This document shows positions 25,727 to 33,981 of a DNA stretch of 64,000 bases, one piece after another. The notes below the pieces were generated by a model that did no database searches, was not told the origin of the DNA, and was given only the letters and a program-made list of their open reading frames with translations. A program made the translations under genes and the position numbers. How positions within the stretch are numbered: the stretch's first letter is position 1; every line of letters begins with the position of its first letter. The stretch lies in the NCBI GenBank assembly GCA_965651935.1, contig CBFGTC010000009.1, positions 9,834 to 73,833 on the forward strand, in the 5' to 3' direction. The DNA is from JAFEDN01 sp965651935. Its GTDB lineage: Bacteria; Pseudomonadota; Gammaproteobacteria; Coxiellales; Coxiellaceae.

Positions 25727-26188
25727 ATGGCTAGAGGTGTTAATAAAGTAATTTTAATCGGCAATTTAGGAGCAGATCCCGATGTGCGTTACATGCCCAA
25801 TGGCAGCGCTGTTGCTAACGTCACTGTGGCAACCAGTACTGTTTGGCGTGACAAACAAAGCGGTGAATTAGTAGAACGCACGGAGTGGCATCGAGTCGTA
25901 TTTTTTAGCCGTTTGGCTGAAATTGTCGGCGAATATTTGCGCAAAGGCTCAAAAATTTATATTGAAGGCAGCCTTAGGACTCGCAAATGGCAAGATAAAG
26001 CCACAGGCATAGATCGTTTTACCACTGAAATTGTGGCCAATGAAATGCAAATGCTGGATAGCCGCACGGGCGGTCAAGGGCGGCAAGAAGGGCATGATGC
26101 TTTTGGTCATGATCAAGATACTGTCCCTGAATTTAATCAAGGCGGAGACGAGCATGGCGGCAACTTTGATGATGATATCCCATTCTAA
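25727..26188 (+). CDS. ssb: Single-stranded DNA-binding protein
   Basis: 153 residues. OB-fold about 1-110 (GVNKVILIGNLGADPDVRYMPNG, WHRVVFFSRLAEIVGEYLRKGS). A Gly/Gln-rich linker follows, then the acidic tip DDDIPF that docks partner proteins in replication and repair. A near-perfect GAGGAGG ribosome site precedes the ATG, as expected for an abundant protein. It lies close to uvrA, the classic ssb neighbourhood. The linker is short (about 35 residues). Confidence 0.97.
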   Translation: MARGVNKVILIGNLGADPDVRYMPNGSAVANVTVATSTVWRDKQSGELVERTEWHRVVFFSRLAEIVGEYLRKGSKIYIEGSLRTRKWQDKATGIDRFTTEIVANEMQMLDSRTGGQGRQEGHDAFGHDQDTVPEFNQGGDEHGGNFDDDIPF

Positions 26189-26191
26189 GCC

Positions 26192-26938
26192 ATGCTGATT
26201 TATTGGGTATTGACACTAACCGGTTTTGCAGCCGGTTTTATCGATACCATTGCTGGGGGTGGAGGTATGATTACCTTACCTGCTTATCTTATGTCAGGTT
26301 TACCGCCCCATTTTGCTCTAGGCACCAATAAACTTTCCGGCACTTTAAGTGTAGGCAACGCCGCCCGAATTTTTATAAAGAAAAAAATTTTTCATCCCAG
26401 TTATTGGCAACCCGCTATCATAGCCACATTTCTAGGCGGAGTTTGCGGTTCAACTTTAGTGCATTTTGTCTCCGGTAATTTTTTAAAAAAGTTTTTACCA
26501 ATCATGATGATTGGTTTAGCGATTTATGTGATTATTCCGAAAAAATACGATAATCCAATCCCGGCTCACTATCGCCCTCGTCGATTTTCCAGCGCCGCAA
26601 TAGCTGTATTTTTGGGATTTTATGACGGCTTTATCGGACCAGGCTTAGGTTCGTTTTGGGTAGTGATTTTGATGGCGGTTTATAAAATCAATTTAGTGGA
26701 GGCGACTGCTATTGCCAAATTAATGAACTTTTGCAGCAGTTGTGCTGCTTTGACGATGTTTATTATTTTTGGATATGTCCATTACGGTTTAGGTCTTGCT
26801 GTCGCCGTCTCCATGATGGCTGGATCGTACCTAGGTGCGCATTCGACTATCCGTTGGGGAGCGGCTTTTGTCCGCCCCTTGTTTGTTATCATCGTTTTTT
26901 CGATTGCCTTTACCTTAGCTTGGCAAACTTGGTTTTAA
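26192..26938 (+). CDS. TSUP family permease (TauE/SafE-like)
   Basis: 248 residues with about eight hydrophobic segments. The N-terminus has the family motif GFAAGFIDTIAGGGGMITLPAYL, and the second half repeats it as FLGFYDGFIGPGLGSFWVV. TSUP proteins move sulfite, sulfonates or other organic anions; the substrate is not predictable here. It begins three bases after ssb ends, so it is probably read on the ssb transcript. Confidence 0.85.
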   Translation: MLIYWVLTLTGFAAGFIDTIAGGGGMITLPAYLMSGLPPHFALGTNKLSGTLSVGNAARIFIKKKIFHPSYWQPAIIATFLGGVCGSTLVHFVSGNFLKKFLPIMMIGLAIYVIIPKKYDNPIPAHYRPRRFSSAAIAVFLGFYDGFIGPGLGSFWVVILMAVYKINLVEATAIAKLMNFCSSCAALTMFIIFGYVHYGLGLAVAVSMMAGSYLGAHSTIRWGAAFVRPLFVIIVFSIAFTLAWQTWF

Positions 26939-27014
26939 TTCAGTATCGCGATAAAAGAAAAGCAATGGCTGACCAATCATTACAATTGCAGCAGATTATG
27001 ATAAGGTGAGTGTT

Positions 27015-27248
27015 ATGACCGATAATGAATCGCCACAATTTAATTTCGAGCAAGCTTTGGCTGAGCTGCATAGTTTGGTGGAAAAAATGGAGCAGGGGGG
27101 GCTATCCTTGCAAGACTCGCTTCAGTATTTTGAAAAAGGAGTTGGATTGATTCGGCATTGTCAAACTGAATTGGCAGCTGCTGAGCAAAAAGTTAAAATT
27201 TTAACTGATCAACAAAAACTGGAACCTTACCAGAGCAATGAAGATTAA
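27015..27248 (+). CDS. xseB: Exodeoxyribonuclease VII small subunit
   Basis: 77 residues, the normal size. Helical partner of XseA in the nuclease that degrades single-stranded DNA. FNFEQALAELHSLVEKMEQGGLSL, then DSLQYFEKGVGLIRHCQ, is the family signature. The start is the ATG at 27015, since AAGGTGAG ends just before it; a GTG three codons earlier would sit inside that site. The end overlaps ispA by 11 bases, a widely conserved pairing. Confidence 0.95.
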   Translation: MTDNESPQFNFEQALAELHSLVEKMEQGGLSLQDSLQYFEKGVGLIRHCQTELAAAEQKVKILTDQQKLEPYQSNED

Positions 27249-28134
27249 ATCGCCTACGCTTTTAAATATTTCCGAATGTCAAAACCGAGTGGAGCATTAT
27301 ATGCAAACTTGGTTAGAAACCATCCACTCTCCCCCCCGTTTGCGTAATGCCATGAGTTATTCTGCTTTGAGTGGAGGCAAACGTTTGCGGCCTTTATTGG
27401 TTTATGCTACGGGTCATAGTTTTGGTGTTACTTTAGATCAACTTGATCCCGCAGCGGCGGCGGTAGAATTTGTGCATGCTTATTCTTTAGTTCATGACGA
27501 TTTACCGGCCATGGACAATGATGATTTAAGGCGAGGCAAACCCACTTGTCATAAAGCCTTTGATGATGCCACAGCTATTTTAGCGGGGGATGCCTTGCAA
27601 ACTTTAGCCTTTAACTTATTGTCCAGTCATACTCAGGATTGGTCACTGGAGATCCGTTTAGAAGCGATAAAAACGTTAGCTGAAGCCATTGGCGCCATGG
27701 GTATGGTGGGCGGACAGATGTTGGACATTGAAGCGGAAGACAGTCGGATTTCTTTAAAAGAGTTAGAAAATTTACATAGTTTGAAAACCGGGGCATTAAT
27801 TCGCGCCAGTATACGTTTAGGGGCTTTGGCAGCGGGCTGTTTAGATCATCATTTGTTAAAAAAACTGGACCAGTTTGGCGCCATTACCGGTTTGGCCTTT
27901 CAAGTACAAGATGATTTATTGGATGTAGAGAGTACAACTGAAGTGTTGGGAAAACGCGCTGGAGCGGACGAAACGTTACATAAGTCCACTTATCCTAGTT
28001 TATTAGGGATATTTCAAGCGAAAAAATTTTTGCAGGAATTATACGAGCAGGCTGAATTGGTGTTATCTGAGCTGAATCTAGAAACCGCCTCTTTACGGCA
28101 AATCATGATGTTATTACGAGACCGTCAATCTTAA
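27238..28134 (+). CDS. ispA: Geranyl/farnesyl diphosphate synthase
   Basis: 298 residues. Condenses isopentenyl diphosphate with dimethylallyl or geranyl diphosphate; feeds quinone and undecaprenyl synthesis. The first aspartate-rich motif is DDLPAMDNDDLRRGKPTCH near residue 84; the second is DDLLD near residue 224, in FQVQDDLLDVE. SGGKRLRPLLVYATG is the substrate-binding segment. It overlaps xseB. The usual next gene, dxs, is absent; a repeat and rdgC follow instead. Confidence 0.95.
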   Translation: MKIKSPTLLNISECQNRVEHYMQTWLETIHSPPRLRNAMSYSALSGGKRLRPLLVYATGHSFGVTLDQLDPAAAAVEFVHAYSLVHDDLPAMDNDDLRRGKPTCHKAFDDATAILAGDALQTLAFNLLSSHTQDWSLEIRLEAIKTLAEAIGAMGMVGGQMLDIEAEDSRISLKELENLHSLKTGALIRASIRLGALAAGCLDHHLLKKLDQFGAITGLAFQVQDDLLDVESTTEVLGKRAGADETLHKSTYPSLLGIFQAKKFLQELYEQAELVLSELNLETASLRQIMMLLRDRQS

Positions 28135-28147
28135 ATTTTAAAGCAAA

Positions 28148-28174
28148 GATCCCGCGATCAAGTCTGGGATGACG
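28148..28174. repeat. Dispersed palindromic repeat after ispA
   Basis: GATCCCGCGATCAAGTCTGG then GATGACG: ATCCC and GGGAT arms around GCGATCAAGTCT. This matches a known style of dispersed bacterial intergenic repeat (CCCGCGATCAAGTCGCGGG). One arm has decayed here. Confidence 0.5.
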
Positions 28175-28218
28175 ATTAACTTATATAGGTAACATTCTAT
28201 TGTTCAAAGAATCGCGTC

Positions 28219-28236
28219 TATTTAAAAGACTTTGAA
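28219..28236. repeat. 18-base direct repeat, copy 1
   Basis: TATTTAAAAGACTTTGAA here is identical to 29405-29422. The two copies bracket rdgC at a distance of about 1.2 kb. Confidence 0.6.
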
Positions 28237-28242
28237 TAGTTT

Positions 28243-29187
28243 TTAGGAAATATTGGCTATAGATTGAATAGGGGGAGTGCTCTCTGCTGGTTCCGTTTTA
28301 CTAAAAAGAGCAATGATATCTGTCAATAATGATGATAGTGTTTCTCCCATGATAAAAAAGTCTGCCATGAATTTTTGCTGGCGTGTTTCTGCTTCTAAGT
28401 CTTTCACTTGCTCTTTTAGCTCTTCTTCAAATTGAATGCTTCTCAAAGTAAAATCATCGACTAAGGTCAAGCGGACGCTATCGCGCCAAAATAAAGCGAT
28501 TTGTTTGATTTCACAACCGTCTTTAATAAAATCGTGAATGCTATTGACGAACAAATCTTGCTGTTGGCAACGAATGACACGGGATTTTTGGTTAATATCT
28601 TGCAAAACACATTTTTTTTCAATCATAAAAGCATCGGGAGAATCTTTATGCTTCACCCACTGCGTCAGAATGGAAGAAATTTTTTTGGTTTCAAAGGAAT
28701 GGATATTCGTTTCACTTAAAGTCTTTTTTAAAAGAGTAAGAAATTGTTCAGTGCGTTTTTTATTAGTCGTATTCAGTATCAGCCAATGATTTTTTGTATC
28801 AAAATAAGCATAAATTCGGCTAATTTTACTAAAACATCGTGGCAATAAATTCATGATGACTTCATCTTTTAAAGAATTTTTTTCTTTTTTCCCTAATTTC
28901 CGGTCTTGTTTAATTTCCCACTCTTTCACTTTGGCTTCCAACGCTTGCCGGATCACCACGGCAGGTAGAATTTTTTCTTCGATTTGCATGCAAATCATAA
29001 GGCGTTGATTAATTTGTTCAGTAAGCGGAGCCTGATCTTCTCCTAAAGGCGATACCCACCCTACACTTATTGGAAGCGAAGGCAGACAAGGCTGAAACTG
29101 AAGCAAGATCATTTTTTCATTTAATTGATCATACAAACTGGAACTGGCATTACCGAGTCGAAATAGCTGAATTTGTTTAAACAACAT
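28243..29187 (-). CDS. rdgC: Recombination-associated protein RdgC
   Basis: 314 residues. RdgC is a ring-shaped DNA-binding protein that tempers RecA activity and helps replication in recombination-defective cells. The N-terminus FKQIQLFRL, GWVSPLG and the segment ILPAVVIRQALEAKVKEWE are family features, as is the later DDFTLRSIQFEEELKEQ. The ATG at 29187 has only a weak ribosome site. It stands alone on the minus strand between ispA and an unknown plus-strand gene. Confidence 0.92.
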   Translation of the reverse strand: MLFKQIQLFRLGNASSSLYDQLNEKMILLQFQPCLPSLPISVGWVSPLGEDQAPLTEQINQRLMICMQIEEKILPAVVIRQALEAKVKEWEIKQDRKLGKKEKNSLKDEVIMNLLPRCFSKISRIYAYFDTKNHWLILNTTNKKRTEQFLTLLKKTLSETNIHSFETKKISSILTQWVKHKDSPDAFMIEKKCVLQDINQKSRVIRCQQQDLFVNSIHDFIKDGCEIKQIALFWRDSVRLTLVDDFTLRSIQFEEELKEQVKDLEAETRQQKFMADFFIMGETLSSLLTDIIALFSKTEPAESTPPIQSIANIS

Positions 29188-29404
29188 ACTAAGGGCCCAA
29201 ATCGAAAAATCAGCATTCTAACATATTGGATGGCTTAGAGGTCAAACGCGAAATAATTTAAAACTCCATTAATTAGTCTAGTAGACGAAAATTTCAATAC
29301 GATTTATATATACATTTTTTCAATAATTGATCAGCAATACACTCAGAACCGGTTCAAGTCTTTAATTTGATGCCATTCTTTTGAAAAATATGCGATGTTC
29401 CTCA

Positions 29405-29422
29405 TATTTAAAAGACTTTGAA
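29405..29422. repeat. 18-base direct repeat, copy 2
   Basis: Identical to 28219-28236. It lies in the 332-base gap (29188-29519) between rdgC and the 132-residue gene. I see no gene or RNA in that gap. Confidence 0.6.
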
Positions 29423-29519
29423 GGGGTTCTCAGTGAATTGCGGTTAATTGATTAGTTGCGTAAAGAGAATTGGGAGTGCACAATAAAATATAGATTGAAT
29501 TATAAATTAGGAGAAAGTA

Positions 29520-29918
29520 ATGAAATCAATTTTCAACTCGGTTCCTGCTTGGAATGAGAAAGAAGTGGAGACGCTTGTTTGCGATTTTTTTTTATTAAAC
29601 CAGGTTTCTCAACATGGTGAGGGACCAATTTATAAATACTCCTTCAGTACTGTCCCTAAAGATGAGAAATCCTCTACTTTAGTGCAACTGCCCCACTCCA
29701 ATTTTAGTATGGTTGATAAATATAAAAAATCCTTATCTGTGATGATAAAAGCAATTTCGGGTTTGGACGTTGAAGAACCACATTTACAGTATTCAAAGGG
29801 TAGCTATACATTATCTATGAGTTTAACTTCGCAAGAATACGAGAAAGGTCATCGTCGTCATGCCGAAGACATTTTTAATAAATCAGACCTAAAAGACTTA
29901 AATTTTTTAGGCTGGTAG
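29520..29918 (+). CDS. Uncharacterised 132-residue protein
   Basis: I do not recognise this protein. It is soluble, mixed alpha/beta in look, without signal peptide, membrane segment or cysteine cluster. The start ATG has a strong AGGAGAAA ribosome site eight bases upstream. Near the C-terminus HRRHAEDIFNKSDLKDLNFLGW ends on aromatic residues. It stands alone between rdgC and uup. It may be a lineage-specific accessory gene, and effector status cannot be judged. Confidence 0.65.
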   Translation: MKSIFNSVPAWNEKEVETLVCDFFLLNQVSQHGEGPIYKYSFSTVPKDEKSSTLVQLPHSNFSMVDKYKKSLSVMIKAISGLDVEEPHLQYSKGSYTLSMSLTSQEYEKGHRRHAEDIFNKSDLKDLNFLGW

Positions 29919-29955
29919 ATTTGGTGGGATATGATTATATTTTTGGAGCAACAAC

Positions 29956-31728
29956 TTGTATCTGATTAGCGCCCAAAGTATAAGTAAATCCTATGGAGTT
30001 GCGCCTTTATTTAATGATCTTTCTTTTAATATAGATGAAGGCGAACGTTTGGGTTTAATTGGCCCTAATGGTTGCGGAAAATCAACTTTATTAAAAATTT
30101 TAACTGGATTAGAAATTCCAGATAGCGGTAAAATTGTTAAAAATCGTCAAGCTCACGTGACCTATCTTGCACAAAAAGATAATTTCAATCCGGAAGACAC
30201 TATCGAAAAAGCGTTATTTGGCGCAGAAGCAGGATATTCCACTCAAGCGGAATATCAGACTCGGATCCGGGAAGTCGCATTGACTTCTCCTTTCTCCGAT
30301 CTGCAGCAAAAAGTAGAATCATTATCCGGAGGCTGGCGTAAACGAGTTGCGATAATCCAGGCTTTATTGCAAAAACCCAATCTTTTGCTCATGGATGAGC
30401 CCACCAATCATTTAGATCTAGAAGGGATTTTATGGCTTGAAGACGTTTTAAATCAAGCTGATTTTGCATTCGCCATTGTCAGCCATGACCGCTATTTTTT
30501 AGAAAACACAGCTAATTCCATTATGGAGTTAAATCGAGCTTATCTGCAAGGATATTTTAAAAATCATGGAAATTACAGTGATTTCTTGCTCAAACGTGAT
30601 GAAGTTTTTTCCAGTCAGATTCAGCAAGAGCAAGCGTTATCCAACAAAATGCGCCAGGAACAAGAATGGTTACAGCGCCAACCTAAAGCTCGCACCACTA
30701 AAGCTCAATTTCGTATCGATAATGCCGAGCGGCTTAGAGAAAATTTACGCCGTCTTAAAAACAGTAACTTACAGCATCGAAAAGCGCAGATCGATTTTGA
30801 TAGCACTGGTCGAAAAACCAAAATACTTATTTCACTGAACCAAATTGGTATCACTCGAAATAATAAAAGATTATTTACGAATTTAAGTTTAAAACTCACT
30901 CCGGGTTTTTGTTTAGGCTTGATGGGTCCTAACGGTAGCGGTAAAAGCAGTCTCATCAATATAATCAAAGGAGATCTGCCAGCAGATCAGGGTGTAATTG
31001 AAAGCGCAGACAATTTGCGTATCGTGAGTTTTGACCAACATCGTCAGCAGTTAAATCAAAATCAAACCCTATGGCAGGCTTTGGCGCCATACGGCGATAG
31101 CGTAAACTTTCGCGGTCAAAGCATTCACGTTGCTGCCTGGGCTAAGCGTTTCCTTTTCCCGGCAGATCAATTACACCAATCCGTTTCCCGTTTATCTGGC
31201 GGAGAGCAGGCGCGGGTATTGATTGCCAATTTAATGCTGCAACCGGCTGATATTTTATTAATGGATGAGCCTACTAATGATTTGGATATCCCTACCCTAG
31301 AAATCTTAGAAGCCAGTTTAAGTGATTTTCCTGGAGCGATTGTATTAATTACGCATGATCGTTACTTAATTGATCGCTTGAGTGATCAATTGCTTTATTT
31401 AGATGGAAAAGGTCATGCTGAATTTTTTGCTGATTATGCCCAATGGCGCACCATTTTAAATTCCCGTCAGCATCAAAACATTAAACTTGCTCCAAAAAAT
31501 ATTCCCAAAATTAAAAAACTGACTTATGAAGAACAAAAAGAATTGCAGCGTTTACCTGACAAAATTCAAAAAGCCGAAGCTTTGGTAGCCAGCTTGGCGG
31601 CGCAATTAAGCGACCCACTTATTATGAATGATAAATCCCGTTTATCGCAATTATATAAAGAAATAGAAGCCGCTAACGCGAAAGTGGAAGCACTTTATCA
31701 ACGATGGCAAGAACTCGAAAATGCCTAA
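29956..31728 (+). CDS. uup: ABC-F ATPase Uup
   Basis: 590 residues. Two ABC modules without membrane domains. Walker A GPNGCGKST near residue 36 and GPNGSGKSS near residue 325; signatures LSGGWRKRV and LSGGEQARV; Walker B LLMDEPTNHLDLE and LLMDEPTNDLDIP. The linker between modules is charged, and the last 80 residues form a coiled coil (LQRLPDKIQKAEALVASLAAQL), which marks Uup. Uup affects transposon excision and ribosome/replication events. It starts with TTG, with GGAG seven bases upstream. Its end overlaps the DUF488 gene. Confidence 0.93.
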   Translation: MYLISAQSISKSYGVAPLFNDLSFNIDEGERLGLIGPNGCGKSTLLKILTGLEIPDSGKIVKNRQAHVTYLAQKDNFNPEDTIEKALFGAEAGYSTQAEYQTRIREVALTSPFSDLQQKVESLSGGWRKRVAIIQALLQKPNLLLMDEPTNHLDLEGILWLEDVLNQADFAFAIVSHDRYFLENTANSIMELNRAYLQGYFKNHGNYSDFLLKRDEVFSSQIQQEQALSNKMRQEQEWLQRQPKARTTKAQFRIDNAERLRENLRRLKNSNLQHRKAQIDFDSTGRKTKILISLNQIGITRNNKRLFTNLSLKLTPGFCLGLMGPNGSGKSSLINIIKGDLPADQGVIESADNLRIVSFDQHRQQLNQNQTLWQALAPYGDSVNFRGQSIHVAAWAKRFLFPADQLHQSVSRLSGGEQARVLIANLMLQPADILLMDEPTNDLDIPTLEILEASLSDFPGAIVLITHDRYLIDRLSDQLLYLDGKGHAEFFADYAQWRTILNSRQHQNIKLAPKNIPKIKKLTYEEQKELQRLPDKIQKAEALVASLAAQLSDPLIMNDKSRLSQLYKEIEAANAKVEALYQRWQELENA

Positions 31729-32257
31729 ACTCTTTACCATAGGTCATTCTAATCATCGTTTTACTGAATTTTTGACTATGCTGGAGAATCATCAAATTGT
31801 GCATTTGGTAGATGTGCGCACGATCCCTCGGTCTGGACATGTGCCATGGACTAATCAAAATACGCTTAGAAATCGCTTAAAAAAATATAAAATAAGCTAC
31901 ACTCACCTGCCTGAATTAGGTGGATTACGGAAAACTCATGCGGATTCAATTAACTTAGCTTGGCACAATCTCAGCTTTCGAGGCTTTGCGGATTATATGC
32001 AGACTCCAGAATTTTTTTTAGGACTGAAAAAATTGAATTTACTCATTAAACAAGATAAACGGGTGGCAATTATGTGCGCCGAAGCTGTGCCTTGGCGCTG
32101 CCATCGTTCATTAATTGCAGATGCCGAACTCGTCCGAGGGGTGACAGTATTCAATATCATGGGCCCGCATTCGCTCCACCCCCATGAACTGACTGCATTT
32201 GCCAAAGTTAAAAGGGACGTCAGACCCATTCGAATAGAATATCCCGGGCCTGCTTAA
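31721..32257 (+). CDS. DUF488 family protein
   Basis: 178 residues. Family signature TIGHSNHRFTEFLTML at the N-terminus, VDVRTIPRS near residue 31, and the Cys-containing loop MCAEAVPWRCHRSLIAD near residue 118. Members are found throughout bacteria and their reaction is unknown; the conserved Cys/His/Arg set suggests an enzyme or metal site. It overlaps uup by eight bases and is probably coupled to it. Confidence 0.9.
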   Translation: MPKLFTIGHSNHRFTEFLTMLENHQIVHLVDVRTIPRSGHVPWTNQNTLRNRLKKYKISYTHLPELGGLRKTHADSINLAWHNLSFRGFADYMQTPEFFLGLKKLNLLIKQDKRVAIMCAEAVPWRCHRSLIADAELVRGVTVFNIMGPHSLHPHELTAFAKVKRDVRPIRIEYPGPA

Positions 32258-32287
32258 GAATCTGTTCAAAGTTTTGGTAAATAGATG

Positions 32288-32331
32288 CTAGAGGTCGATA
32301 CGCGTAGCGCGGCGGGTGAGGGGTAATAATC
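32288..32331. repeat. Dispersed intergenic repeat, second full copy
   Basis: GAGGTCGATACGCGTAGCGC followed by GGCGGGTGAGGGGTAAT. This is the reverse-complement counterpart of the element at 14785-14833, with a decayed central hairpin. It lies between the DUF488 gene and the Zur-box gene. Confidence 0.6.
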
Positions 32332-32456
32332 CTATCCAATCGATATTTGCCGTCAGCTATTTTTGAAATTGAACCCTTATTACTAAGCTTTGAAATGAAT
32401 CATTGTCGCTTACGAATACAATGCAAATTCCTTGAAAATAAAATCCGCTTAAATTC

Positions 32457-32503
32457 TTGACTTCAAAAATGTTATAATATAACATTTGTTATATTATAAC
32501 ATT
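32457..32503 (+). promoter_or_regulatory. Double Zur operator over a promoter
   Basis: Two tandem near-palindromes, GTTATA-A-TATAAC at 32471-32483 and GTTATA-T-TATAAC at 32488-32500, have centres 17 bases apart. Each matches the gammaproteobacterial Zur box core (GTTATAATATAAC). A TTGACT -35 lies at 32457-32462, and candidate -10 elements (TAACAT at 32480) fall inside the operator. Zn-loaded Zur would therefore block polymerase. A Fur-family regulator of the Zur type is encoded 0.7 kb downstream, facing back. This is the strongest regulatory site in the window. Confidence 0.85.
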
Positions 32504-32522
32504 AACTTTATTGGAGTGAATT

Positions 32523-33146
32523 ATGCATCACGCTCATGATTATAAGCATGCGGATAAATGGACAAATACGGCTACCGTCGGAGAAGCCACTGCCAGTTTT
32601 ATCAGCGATGCTTATTGGTTAGCCACGCTATTCGATATAGTGAGTAATTTTGAACCAGATTCATTGGGTTTGTCCTTCTATGGCGTAGGTTTTGGCGCAA
32701 TTCTAGCGCTACTCTCTGCCGGAGGCGCTGCTTATTCACATCGTACCCTCAATACACTTCATCAACCTGAGCGGTCTGATGAAATCTCTATAGTCGAAAA
32801 TTCTACCGCAGAATATGTGCCGATGCCGGATATGTCCATTCAAACAAAAAACAACATGGAACATTCTGAAAACAAACATGCACATTTAACGTTATTGCAA
32901 AAATTAGCGCTGGCCGGTGATTTCATTTCCCATGCCGGTGACATTGCAGGCCCACTCACCTTTGTCATTAATCTGGCGACCAACAATAACTTATCTCGCT
33001 TTGGAAAAGGACTGGTACAATGTGGTGCGACTTTATTTGGCGGTATTGCCTCAATTGCCAATGTGAGAACCTGTAAAGGCGCTATGTTAGAACTCAACAT
33101 GTCCGAGGATTCGAGTCGCCGTCGCCGGGGATGTTCCCACGGTTAA
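32523..33146 (+). CDS. Zur-controlled histidine-rich membrane protein, unknown family
   Basis: 207 residues. The N-terminus MHHAHDYKHADK carries four His and two Asp residues. A second His cluster lies at 113-121 (EHSENKHAH), and the tail has RRRRGCSHG. Hydrophobic segments lie near 48-70, 127-150 and 164-182. Residues 22-77 and 130-185 look like an internal duplication: the shared FIS..A and RT motifs are both offset by exactly 108 residues. The second copy has D-F-I-S-H-A-G-D, which recalls the metal-binding D..H..D of zinc-exporting CDF helices, though spacing differs. GGAG precedes the ATG. Expression should rise under zinc starvation. A role in zinc uptake, storage or sensing is inference. 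Confidence 0.8.
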   Translation: MHHAHDYKHADKWTNTATVGEATASFISDAYWLATLFDIVSNFEPDSLGLSFYGVGFGAILALLSAGGAAYSHRTLNTLHQPERSDEISIVENSTAEYVPMPDMSIQTKNNMEHSENKHAHLTLLQKLALAGDFISHAGDIAGPLTFVINLATNNNLSRFGKGLVQCGATLFGGIASIANVRTCKGAMLELNMSEDSSRRRRGCSHG

Positions 33147-33186
33147 AAAATAAGTGCGTCGTATTTCACAGTACTGCGCACTTTTT
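33145..33186. terminator. Bidirectional terminator between the Zur-box gene and zur
   Basis: AAGTGCG (33152-33158) pairs with CGCACTT (33177-33183). It has an A-run on the left and T's on the right, so both convergent genes can end here. The hairpin's right arm lies inside the last codons of zur. Confidence 0.6.
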
Positions 33187-33612
33187 ACAAATTCCTTTAA
33201 TTTCGATGATAGGGTCAATCAAAAAACCATGGCGATGAGATAATGACTTTATAAATTGGGAATAAGATTCATCCATGACTTCCAGAGAAGTTAAACATTG
33301 TTTACAAAGGAAAATAAAGCCATGGTATTCAGATTTTTTTTGTTCCAGTTGAGCACAGAGCACATATTTATTTTTAGTTTCAATTCGATGGATAATTTGT
33401 TTTTCTAAAAAATACTCGATCACCCGATAAACAGTCGGTGGTTCTGCTCCCTCTCGTTTGTTTTTTAATTTGTTCAACACTTCATAGGCAGTGAGAGGCT
33501 TCTTTCCTTTTATAAAAATTTCCAGTACATCCTTTCTCAATGCAGTTAACTTTAATGTATGATTTAATGATTTTAATTTATTTAACATATCAGTGACTGA
33601 CAGAATTTGCAT
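33166..33612 (-). CDS. zur: Zinc uptake regulator Zur (Fur family)
   Basis: 148 residues. Winged-helix N-terminal domain with the recognition segment AYEVLNKLKN, then PPTVYRVIEYFLEKQIIHRIE, near residues 40-75, closest to Zur among Fur-family proteins. The dimerisation domain carries Cys pairs CKQC near residue 105 and CKKC near 143, which form the structural zinc site, plus HGFIFL and HRHGF histidines for regulatory zinc. AAGGA lies six bases before the ATG. In many relatives zur sits with znuABC; here its neighbour is the Zur-box membrane protein, convergent with it. Confidence 0.88.
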   Translation of the reverse strand: MQILSVTDMLNKLKSLNHTLKLTALRKDVLEIFIKGKKPLTAYEVLNKLKNKREGAEPPTVYRVIEYFLEKQIIHRIETKNKYVLCAQLEQKKSEYHGFIFLCKQCLTSLEVMDESYSQFIKSLSHRHGFLIDPIIEIKGICKKCAVL

Positions 33613-33903
33613 AAAAGTTCCTTACAGGTAAAAATAAGTCGACATAAATCATAAGTCATCATTGGCAGCGTTAAACCGTACTATAGGTATGCTATTATTC
33701 ACGCTTCTACACTGCCGGTAGCCAATGGTGATTGGTATAAAACAGCAAGAGCTTGAGTATTGATATGCATAAATTATCTAATATAACTAAATTTGAACTT
33801 AATCTATTCTACTATGGTTCTCCATATTCATAAAGGCACAAGGTAGGTGATGAGATATTCTCCGCCGCTGACGAGTATAAGCAATCGCTTTACCTAAAAG
33901 CTT

Positions 33904-33981
33904 TTACAAATTTTTTTCCAGGGTTTTTTGATAACAAGCGGATTTCATTTCACGTTTAAAGTCTTAAATTAACTGGTATAT
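33904..33981 (-). pseudogene. Remnant of a YafQ/RelE-type toxin
   Basis: Directly after the antitoxin stop, the same strand reads IYQLI, a stop codon, then DFKREMKSACYQKTLEKNL and another stop. Toxins of the YafQ group begin with YQL-type strand residues followed by FKR..K in helix 1, so this looks like the broken toxin start. The rest, toward 33613, no longer reads as a protein. The assignment is tentative and rests mainly on position behind the antitoxin. Confidence 0.4.

Noticed and set aside
29340..29380. GGTTCAAGTC-like stretch that resembles a tRNA T-loop
   Set aside because: No matching T stem, acceptor stem or anticodon arm could be built around it.
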